Source of the DNA: JAEUMD01 sp050250815
GTDB lineage: Bacteria; Pseudomonadota; Alphaproteobacteria; Rhizobiales; Hyphomicrobiaceae
Assembly (NCBI GenBank): GCA_050250815.1
Contig: JBFWNY010000035.1
Coordinates: 1-38,301 of the forward strand
DNA: 38,301 bases
Direction of reading: 5' to 3'
Shown here piece after piece: positions 16,963 through 23,851 of the stretch. A program made the position numbers and the translations under genes. Numbering within the stretch: the first letter of the stretch is position 1; the number at the start of each line of letters is the position of its first letter. The notes below the pieces were generated by a model. It ran no database searches. It saw only the letters and a program-made list of their open reading frames with translations, and had not been told where the DNA came from.

Positions 16963-19900
16963 TGGGGTGTCTCTCCGAACATCGAGACCATCTCGTTCGG
17001 AACACCTGCCGCAGCCGTTTCCGGCAATTCGAACAGCGTCCAACCTTTGGCTTCAGCTTCCTGACGCGTCGCCTCGGCCGATGGAGAGACGCAAGCGGCG
17101 ACGAAGTGACTGCGCCATGCGAAGCTCATCTCCTGATCCAAAAAGCAGACAGGGGAGCCGTCCGGGGGCGGAAGCCCAGCGTCCTTGAAAGCTTTCGGCC
17201 ATCCTGCACCATCGGCTGACAGCCCCGGCGCTGTAGCAAGCACCACCTGCCCGCGCGCCAGATCGACCAGCATCTGCATCGCTTCATCGCTCGTCCGGTC
17301 GATCAACTCGTGATCGGGCTGGTTGAAGTAGGAGAGCAAGCAGCGGTAGCATCCGCGAACGCAAGCCTCTCCATCCCGGCTGACGAGTAGCGTGGCGTCG
17401 CCTGCTGCTATCGCTTCATCAACCTTGTCGAAGTGCATCAGGGTGAGTGCTTCGCGCGCGACCTTACCCAGCGCTTGCGGATCCTCGATCAGACGGCTCA
17501 ACACGCCGGCGCCGCCCTCGGTGGCCTCATAGGCCAGAATGGCGCGACGGTTATCGCGGGCGGGCAGCGGCTCGCCGAGAACTTCGCCCTCTTCCAGTTG
17601 GAAGACGACCTCGATGCCCCTCATGAGGGCATGCTGAACCGTCGCAATCGTCTCGGGCGCATAGGCCGTAGGCTCGCTGAAACGGAAGAGCAGCGCATTC
17701 TTGTGGTCGCGGACGATAGGGACGATCCGAACCGGCCTCACGACATCCGGCGGGACATCGACATCGGGATCTTCGTCGTCCGACTTCGCCCAGTAGCCAC
17801 TGCGCGGATCGATATGGAAGCCGAAAACGGTCTGATTTGCACGCCGCTTCAGCCCCTTGTTGATGCGGCTGATCTCGGCGCTGTTGGCATATTGCAGGTT
17901 GAAAACCGAAGTATCCTCGCAGCAGAAGTCGGCCTCGGTGATCTGCACCCGGCCGTCCCGTCTCGGCCAGGAAAAGACGGTCTGGATGTCAAAGCCCTGC
18001 CGGACTCGCTCTTCGTCATTGGCCGTGATCCGCTCAGCGGGCGCAGCCTCGACGTTGTCGATCCTGAGCGTCCGCTGCACCGGCACCTCGCCCGCCATCG
18101 GACTGTTGCAGGCGTGGCAGCGCTCGACCTCGCTGTCATGACAGGCGCCGCAGTTCGAGCAGATGTAGATGTCTCGCGTAGCGAGTTCCGATCCGTCCCC
18201 GGTCCGGACTTCCGGCGGTAGCTTCGCCTTCATGACCCGGTAGGCGCGACCTTCGTGATAGATCAGGCTGCGCGGCCCAAATTCCGAGATGGCCAGGAAG
18301 CGGGCGCGCTGAAGGAACGAGCCGGTTTTCCCCTCGCCGGGGATGAAGGCATAAAGTGGAAGCCGTGGGAAATTGTAGCCCGGCAGGAAGCCTTCCGTTG
18401 CGAGGTAGCGGTAAGAGTAAAAATCTGAGCCGTTCGAGGCCTTCCCTTGTTCGAGAATGGTGATCTGATCGCTCGCCTGCATCTGCGCCGCCTTGATCCG
18501 GCGACGGTCCGCGCCCGAGAGTCCCGTGATCTCCGAACGGGCGTTGGCCTCCATCAACTGCGTTCGAGCCGAGTTGTAGAGTTCCCGCCAACGATCAAAG
18601 GCCCGATCGAATTCCAGTGGCGCGCGCTGGGCCACCTGGGTGACGAACTCATCCGGCTCGGTCATCCAGACCGGTTTCCGGCCTTCCACCGAAGTGAGAA
18701 TTTGATCAAGAATCCGCTTCATCGGAGCATGCGCCGACGTCGCCAGCTCGGGCCGGTCGATTACGTCGTGGATTTCCAGCTTCAGCGGGTAGCCCGTCTG
18801 CGTGAGGTCGAGGATCTCCGGGATGTCGGAGGACAGGGCGAGCTTCGTTTCCGCGAGCCACACAGCATGCAGGTGCGAGCGGACGAGTTCTTCATTGGTG
18901 ATGTCGAGCGCTGGCGGTCGGACAACGCCGGCCACCATCTCGTTGCGCCGCTCGAAGAAATACTGATCGTGCGGCGATTGAGCGGCACAATAGGTCACGA
19001 TGACGGCGGCCTGTCCGGAGCGACCGGCACGACCAGCGCGTTGGGCATAGTTTGCCGGGGTTGGCGGCACGTTTCGTAGATAGACGGCATTGAGCGCCGA
19101 GATGTCGACGCCAAGCTCCATGGTAGGCGAACAGAATAGAGCTGGCAGAAACTGCTCTGACTCTCCTGCCGCCTTGAGATCGGCGACATTGCTGGCGAGG
19201 TTCTCCCGATCTTCCTTCTCGAAGCGGAAGCGCCACTCGCGCCATTCGCGCTGTCTTTGGGCCACCTGGGCCGTGTGCTCGCGGCCTTCGAGCCCCCAGA
19301 AGCTGCTCTTCCCAGCCTTCAGATCGGCAGCGATCTCGCTGTAAAGATCGTGAAAGTAGCGATTTCTTTGCGCCGTGCCCGTCCGGACCGCTTCGCCGGG
19401 TACGATACGAACGGCTGACGGCGACAAACGCCACCCCTGCAGATCCGCTTCTATATCGACACGCGCCACGAGACCCTCACGGGCGAGGAGTTCCATCAGG
19501 CCGGTCATGACCGTCAGGTAGTCCGCCCTGCCCAGTTTGGTCCCCATGACGCTAGTGCGATTGATGAGGCGCGCGATACGGGAATTGTGCCCAGCCCGAA
19601 CGATTGTCTGTTCTTCCCGCAGCCCCACGCGGTCCTTGCCAGGCGCTTGCAGAAACAGGGTCGTGCGGCTTCTCGGCGTCTCCTTTGCATCGATGGCCCA
19701 GGGGGCCCGCAGAAGATTCCGCGACTTCTGCGCGACGGTGTCGAGGACGGTCAGATCGAGTGCTTCCGTGCCGACAGCCAGACCGTCGAGCATGGCGCCG
19801 AGGAGCTTCTTGAACATCTCCTTGCGCTTGGGCACGTCGAGCGCCCCCAAGTCTGGCAGGACGGCCGTGAGGCGTTCTGTATCTTCGGCGATGGCATCGA

Positions 19901-22139
19901 GCCCGATGAACGCGACATCGATGAGCTTGAGGACAGAGAGGCTTGGGTTGGTGTAGCGCCAGCCCCGACGCAGGTCTGTCCAGAGCCGATGGGCCAGAAC
20001 CTTCGCAAGAGAACGCTGCGCGTCTTCGCGGATCACAGCGCCGGCCTCGGGATCCAGCATCCAGTGGATGCGTGCATCCTTGTTGGCTGCAGTAAATCCG
20101 AGCGCCTTCACGACCCGCAGGCCGAATTCGTCCTCGGCTATGCCATCGTCACCGGCATCAAGTACAGCCCGCAGGATCGCACCGCGCAGGAGACTGACGA
20201 ATAGAAAGTCGTTGAAGTGGCCCGCCTGAAGGGCAGCGTCCTGCCGGTTGTCGGTGAAGCCGAGGAGCTTGCGCTTCTCTTTGGGAACGCCGCTGCTGCG
20301 TCCGTTCATCCACTCCAGCGCAGTCGAGACGAGGAGCGTCGTGGCTGAGCTGCGGCCCTCGCCCGACAGGCCCACGAGCTTGGTGCGTTCCCGCATACTG
20401 GGGTGGGGCTGATCGAGGCAGCACAGGCAGAAGCCAAACTTGCCGGGTATGAACCAGAAGCTCTTCCCGGATGAATCGTACCGCCCGTCGGGAGCCACCG
20501 TGACCATCTGAGGCATCCGGCGTTTCCTGTTCGCCCGAAGCCGCTCGATGCCATTGCGCTCCTCGCGCCAATCCTCCGGATAGCTCTCGATCTCACCAGT
20601 GAAGGCGTAGTCGGGATCCCCGTCTCCCGTAGCGGTCAGATAACCCGCGGCGTCCCCCTCCTGATCATCGAGGGGCGCATCGTCGATGTTCCTCGGCAGA
20701 AACAGGATGCCGTCAGCGTCCTCAGTCTTGGTGACGACGTGGACCTCATGTCCGCATTCCCGGCAGAATCTGGTCGGATAGAGGCGATGGCCAGGTGCGC
20801 TGGGATCTTCGAGCTGACCTTCGAACAGGACATTTCGGGGCTTCTCGGTCAGCGTGGTGAAAACCTCGCCTGCGCCGGAGATGAACTGGTGGAGCTTGAA
20901 AGCCAGGAATGCGCCGGACCCCGTGCCGCCCCGCTCCGCTTCCGGGAGGCTGATGCGGGTCAGGAATGTCTCAAGGCTGGTTCGGCAGGTTTCGACCTCC
21001 ACGCCGCTGTCTTTTGACAGGAGCGCGATGGCCTCTTCAAAAGGAATTGGCTTCTTGCGCTTAAGCTCCTGCGCGTCATCCAGACCGATTGCCAACTCAG
21101 TCCAGACCGCCAGGGAGTGCTTCCTCAGAAGCTCATCGGTCAATACATCTGGAAGCGCGGATGTCAGAACAGACGCAAGCTTCGGCCGCACGTCATCGAG
21201 CTTCAGCCCATCGTCCGTTGCCCGTTCAAGCGACTCGTCGATGACCGATTCCGGCCCGATGGACGCCCCGAAAAGACGCGATGCAACGTCGGCCACGGCC
21301 TGCGCGCGGTTGGTATCGGATCCTTCATTCGCCATGGTCGCCGAAGTCCCAATGCAGATCGGCGCCTTATCTGGCGTGCAGCGGTCGCGAAGGCGGCGGA
21401 CGAGAACAGCGACATCGGCGCCCTGGCGGCCACGATAGGTATGAAGCTCGTCGAGAACGATGAAGTCCAGACCGTTTGCGTTCTCTATGACCTTGGTGTC
21501 GAGGCTCTCCTGCCGCGTCAGGAGCAGTTCGGCCATCATGAAGTTGGTGAGCAGAATATCCGGTGGATTGTCCGCGATCCGCTGTCGCTCCTCCTGGCTT
21601 TCCTGGCCGGTATAGCGCCGCACCACCGGCCGGATCTCTGTAGGCAGGCCGGATTGAGAGATGAACTTTTCGATCTCGTTGATCTGGCTGTTCGCCAGTG
21701 CGTTCATCGGATACACGATGATAGCGCTGATTCTACGAGCCTTTCCCGCTTTCCGCGCGCGCACGATTGCATCGACCACGGGTACGAAAAAGCAGAGCGA
21801 CTTGCCCGAGCCGGTGCCGGTCGTGACCACATAGCTCTGGCCTGCCCGCGCCTTGGCGATGGACTGCGCCTGGTGGCGATGGAACCGCAGAGGCGCCAGT
21901 CCGAACCGGAATATTCGGCCCGTCGCTTCGTCGAGATCACCGGAGGCCACCAACTCGTCAACGGTCGGCCCCTGAAGAAACCGAGGGTTAATCGACAGCA
22001 AAGCATCTGGCCAGAATCGCCCGGCCTCGTACTGTCGATCGATTTCGGTATGCAGGTCTTCAGACCGAATGGTGCTGAAAGAGCGTGAGAAGCGAGCGTA
22101 CGAATCGACGAGACGATGACCGAATTCGAACGCCTTCAT
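16959..22139 (-). CDS. Large DEAD-box helicase with C-terminal DUF1998 (DrmA-DrmB/DruE-like)
   Basis: A protein of about 1726 residues, first gene of the defence operon. Residues 80-300 form helicase lobe 1 with Walker A GTGSGKS (108-114), DELH (230-233) and GTSATM. Lobe 2 holds ELGVDISALNAVYLRNVPP and QRAGRAGRSGQ (motif VI). Near residues 1325-1350 there is a Cys-rich CSNCGACH...CHACN zinc ribbon, and near 1590-1610 the DUF1998 signature CVRGCYRCLLSYFNQ. This is the COG1205 helicase plus DUF1998 architecture found as one chain in DruE and as two proteins in DISARM (DrmA, DrmB). The start is ambiguous among GTG 22154, ATG 22145 and ATG 22139; 22139 is chosen because a GGGGGA run lies at usable distance. 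The role is probably loading on or remodelling invading DNA. Confidence 0.92.
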   Translation of the reverse strand: MKAFEFGHRLVDSYARFSRSFSTIRSEDLHTEIDRQYEAGRFWPDALLSINPRFLQGPTVDELVASGDLDEATGRIFRFGLAPLRFHRHQAQSIAKARAGQSYVVTTGTGSGKSLCFFVPVVDAIVRARKAGKARRISAIIVYPMNALANSQINEIEKFISQSGLPTEIRPVVRRYTGQESQEERQRIADNPPDILLTNFMMAELLLTRQESLDTKVIENANGLDFIVLDELHTYRGRQGADVAVLVRRLRDRCTPDKAPICIGTSATMANEGSDTNRAQAVADVASRLFGASIGPESVIDESLERATDDGLKLDDVRPKLASVLTSALPDVLTDELLRKHSLAVWTELAIGLDDAQELKRKKPIPFEEAIALLSKDSGVEVETCRTSLETFLTRISLPEAERGGTGSGAFLAFKLHQFISGAGEVFTTLTEKPRNVLFEGQLEDPSAPGHRLYPTRFCRECGHEVHVVTKTEDADGILFLPRNIDDAPLDDQEGDAAGYLTATGDGDPDYAFTGEIESYPEDWREERNGIERLRANRKRRMPQMVTVAPDGRYDSSGKSFWFIPGKFGFCLCCLDQPHPSMRERTKLVGLSGEGRSSATTLLVSTALEWMNGRSSGVPKEKRKLLGFTDNRQDAALQAGHFNDFLFVSLLRGAILRAVLDAGDDGIAEDEFGLRVVKALGFTAANKDARIHWMLDPEAGAVIREDAQRSLAKVLAHRLWTDLRRGWRYTNPSLSVLKLIDVAFIGLDAIAEDTERLTAVLPDLGALDVPKRKEMFKKLLGAMLDGLAVGTEALDLTVLDTVAQKSRNLLRAPWAIDAKETPRSRTTLFLQAPGKDRVGLREEQTIVRAGHNSRIARLINRTSVMGTKLGRADYLTVMTGLMELLAREGLVARVDIEADLQGWRLSPSAVRIVPGEAVRTGTAQRNRYFHDLYSEIAADLKAGKSSFWGLEGREHTAQVAQRQREWREWRFRFEKEDRENLASNVADLKAAGESEQFLPALFCSPTMELGVDISALNAVYLRNVPPTPANYAQRAGRAGRSGQAAVIVTYCAAQSPHDQYFFERRNEMVAGVVRPPALDITNEELVRSHLHAVWLAETKLALSSDIPEILDLTQTGYPLKLEIHDVIDRPELATSAHAPMKRILDQILTSVEGRKPVWMTEPDEFVTQVAQRAPLEFDRAFDRWRELYNSARTQLMEANARSEITGLSGADRRRIKAAQMQASDQITILEQGKASNGSDFYSYRYLATEGFLPGYNFPRLPLYAFIPGEGKTGSFLQRARFLAISEFGPRSLIYHEGRAYRVMKAKLPPEVRTGDGSELATRDIYICSNCGACHDSEVERCHACNSPMAGEVPVQRTLRIDNVEAAPAERITANDEERVRQGFDIQTVFSWPRRDGRVQITEADFCCEDTSVFNLQYANSAEISRINKGLKRRANQTVFGFHIDPRSGYWAKSDDEDPDVDVPPDVVRPVRIVPIVRDHKNALLFRFSEPTAYAPETIATVQHALMRGIEVVFQLEEGEVLGEPLPARDNRRAILAYEATEGGAGVLSRLIEDPQALGKVAREALTLMHFDKVDEAIAAGDATLLVSRDGEACVRGCYRCLLSYFNQPDHELIDRTSDEAMQMLVDLARGQVVLATAPGLSADGAGWPKAFKDAGLPPPDGSPVCFLDQEMSFAWRSHFVAACVSPSAEATRQEAEAKGWTLFELPETAAAGVPNEMVSMFGETPQ

Positions 22140-22249
22140 TCCCATTTCCCCCACAGCTTCGAGCGTGCCGTGCCTCTATGCAGCTCTCCCGCTTATTCGG
22201 TTCTTCGCACGTACAAGAGAACCTTATGGAAAAGGTACGAGCTTTGACA

Positions 22250-22259
22250 GAGCATGCTC
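22250..22259. promoter_or_regulatory. 10-bp perfect palindrome upstream of the defence operon
   Basis: GAGCATGCTC is its own reverse complement and lies about 110 bases before the first defence gene. It is close to the 7-bp inverted repeat at 22268-22291. Short palindromes occur by chance, so this is only a candidate regulator site. Confidence 0.2.
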
Positions 22260-22267
22260 ATCGACAT

Positions 22268-22291
22268 ACTACGCAAAACTTGTAGCGTAGT
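22268..22291. promoter_or_regulatory. Inverted repeat, candidate operator of the defence operon
   Basis: ACTACGC and GCGTAGT are exact reverse complements separated by the 10-base spacer AAAACTTGTA, in the roughly 210-base gap between the tRNA-Arg and the first defence gene. No T-run follows on the minus strand, so it does not look like a tRNA terminator. A dimeric repressor could bind such a site, but no regulator gene is seen in the operon. Function is inferred from position only. Confidence 0.35.
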
Positions 22292-22352
22292 CCCTTGTTG
22301 TGCCTTCGCCAGCACTTTCTCGGGGGGCAAAGTCAGACGCCATCAAAGGAGA

Positions 22353-22429
22353 TGGCGCACCCGACACGATTCGAACGTGTGGCCTCCACCTTCGGAGGGT
22401 GGCGCTCTATCCAGCTGAGCTACGGGTGC
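22353..22429 (-). tRNA. tRNA-Arg (anticodon CCG)
   Basis: The reverse complement folds as a full tRNA. The acceptor stem is GCACCCG/CGGGTGC. The D arm is GCTC-AGCTGGATA-GAGC. The anticodon stem is CCACC/GGTGG around the loop CTCCGAA, giving anticodon CCG, which reads Arg codon CGG. The T arm is ACACG-TTCGAAT-CGTGT. A discriminator G and an encoded CCA follow. The gene lies about 210 bases upstream of the defence operon and on the same strand. A second, half-length copy lies 250 bases further right, marking a likely insertion boundary. Confidence 0.95.
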
Positions 22430-22678
22430 ATCAATGTTCAGATAGTGTCCGAGATCGAGCAGGGTCAATCCCGAATCAGGTAATCGCATCGGCGCAAACG
22501 GAGCGGGTTTAGCCCTGCCGATTGTCGCCGTTTGTCCTCCAGAACCTCCTTTCAGCTTGCTTCCGCGGTGCTTCCGCGACCTCAGAACCGATCTTGTTGC
22601 GTCCTCCGAGTTTCACCAATCGCTTGGTTTCCCTCGATTTTTTCGACACCCTCGATCAGCAGGCTTGACTTAGCCCTG
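22430..22678. other. Gap between the two tRNA-Arg copies
   Basis: No convincing gene is seen in these 249 bases. The 11-base direct repeat TTAGCCCTGCC occurs at 22509-22519 and 22670-22680, the second copy running into the tRNA fragment. A small tandem GCTTCCGCG(G/A) repeat lies near 22558-22580. This may be scar sequence from insertion or excision at the tRNA. Confidence 0.45.
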
Positions 22679-22719
22679 CCTTCGGAGGGCGACACTCTAT
22701 CCAGCTGAGCTACGGGTGC
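22679..22719 (-). pseudogene. 5' half of a second tRNA-Arg(CCG), truncated after the anticodon loop
   Basis: The reverse complement begins GCACCCGTAGCTCAGCTGGATAGAG exactly as the complete tRNA-Arg at 22353-22429, then reads TGTCGCC before the identical CTCCGAAGG anticodon loop region. After that the sequence departs: there is no T arm or 3' acceptor strand. The anticodon stem bases differ (TCGCC rather than CCACC), so it is not a simple recent copy of the intact gene. It is best explained as the original chromosomal tRNA disrupted in its anticodon stem-loop by the arrival of the left-hand DNA. Confidence 0.8.
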
Positions 22720-22863
22720 CTGCGGCGTTGTGATACCCCATAAGCGCCGCACCCGCAAACCGCGATTGGCGGCGACCAGCGCACTCGGTGAGGTCCGATA
22801 CGGAGCTGTGTCCGGTGGCCGCGGCTCGGGCGGAACGCGAGGGTACTGACGAGGGGAGTTTTG

Positions 22864-23340
22864 ATGCCGGAGTTCAAGCCGCCGCGGCCCGGCGAGATCG
22901 CCATCGACATGCCGCCGCCGACCGATGCGGGGCTCCGGTTCATCGGCCGCATCCGTTCGGCCTACCCGACGCCGGCCGATTGCCCGAAGAATACGGCCGA
23001 CCGCACGGAGCCGGCCGCCATCGAGATCGACCCGATCTATGCCGCCGGGCTGGAGGGAATTGGCGATTACTCGCACCTTGTAGTGCTGGTCTGGCTCGAT
23101 GCCTCGCGGCGTGACCTCGTCGTGCAGGCCCCGCGCCACCTGGAGCGGCCGATGGGCGTGTTTGCGCTGCGATCGCCCGTGCGACCCAATCCGATCGGCA
23201 TGAGCGTGGTCGAGGTAACGGGGTGGGCCGGCACGCGCATCGACATCCGCGCCACAGACTTCGCCAATGGGACGCCGGTGATCGACTTGAAGCCCTACCT
23301 GCCCCGTATCGATGCCGTGCCGGGCGCGCGTGGTCGCTGA
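22864..23340 (+). CDS. trmO: tRNA (N6-threonylcarbamoyladenosine(37)-N6)-methyltransferase TrmO
   Basis: Methylates the N6 of t6A37 in ANN-decoding tRNAs, using S-adenosylmethionine. The 158-residue protein has the TsaA/YaeB beta-barrel signatures: FIGRIRSAYPTP near the N terminus, YSHLVVLVWLD in the middle and the highly conserved RSPVRPNPIG, followed by DLKPYLPRID. The ATG at 22864 is preferred over the TTG three bases earlier because GAGGGGAG at 22851-22858 sits at good distance. It lacks the C-terminal domain found in E. coli TrmO, which is usual for the shorter alphaproteobacterial proteins. It is the first intact gene to the right of the tRNA-Arg boundary. Confidence 0.92.
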   Translation: MPEFKPPRPGEIAIDMPPPTDAGLRFIGRIRSAYPTPADCPKNTADRTEPAAIEIDPIYAAGLEGIGDYSHLVVLVWLDASRRDLVVQAPRHLERPMGVFALRSPVRPNPIGMSVVEVTGWAGTRIDIRATDFANGTPVIDLKPYLPRIDAVPGARGR

Positions 23341-23478
23341 GCCCGGCGCGGGTCGTCCACTTAGGACGATCGTGAGCCGAATCCTGAGAGAGCGGACCGA
23401 AATCGGGCTTTCAACAGGTCATCAACAGGCTCCTCAACGCGGGCTTGCGACCTTCTGAAATTACGGCAAAATTCGGTC

Positions 23479-23498
23479 CAGAGTTTGTCCGGACTCTG
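23479..23498. repeat. Short hairpin between trmO and the small ORF
   Basis: CAGAGT and ACTCTG pair across the loop TTGTCCGG. No T-run follows, so a rho-independent terminator is unlikely. The surrounding 250-base gap (23341-23592) shows no other gene. Confidence 0.25.
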
Positions 23499-23592
23499 TC
23501 AAGCGCCAGCCGCGTGGCAGGACCACCTGGGCGTCAGTTGTGTGCCGCGTTCGTGACGGTTGCTCAATTCAACGCCGGGAAGGGTGGGAGCG

Positions 23593-23790
23593 ATGACGGA
23601 CCGAGAATTCAATCGGGAGCTGGATGTCCTGCGCGATGTGATCAACGATCAGGGCTCGCGCATGTCGCGCATGCGCTGGACGCTCGAGCGCATCATCGAG
23701 GCGGCCGATGGATCGGCAGGCTTGTCGTGGGCTGACGTGGGAGATCTGGCCCGCCGCGCACTGGCGCGCGATCTCTGCCGCGGCGTGTGA
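23593..23790 (+). CDS. Small hypothetical protein, 65 residues
   Basis: A short charged, helical-looking protein (TDREFNRELDVLRDVI at the start, then RMRWTLERIIEAAD) with no signal peptide or membrane segment. I do not recognise a family. The ATG at 23593 follows a GGGTGGGAG ribosome-like stretch, and the frame has coding character (acidic and basic residues balanced, no rare-residue runs). It lies 61 bases before polA on the same strand and may be co-transcribed with it. It could be a chance ORF in GC-rich DNA. Confidence 0.5.
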   Translation: MTDREFNRELDVLRDVINDQGSRMSRMRWTLERIIEAADGSAGLSWADVGDLARRALARDLCRGV

Positions 23791-23851
23791 GGTTCGTGTG
23801 AAGCTCATGGCCGCTCGCGGATTGCCGGCACGGCGCCTATAGTCCGCCGCC

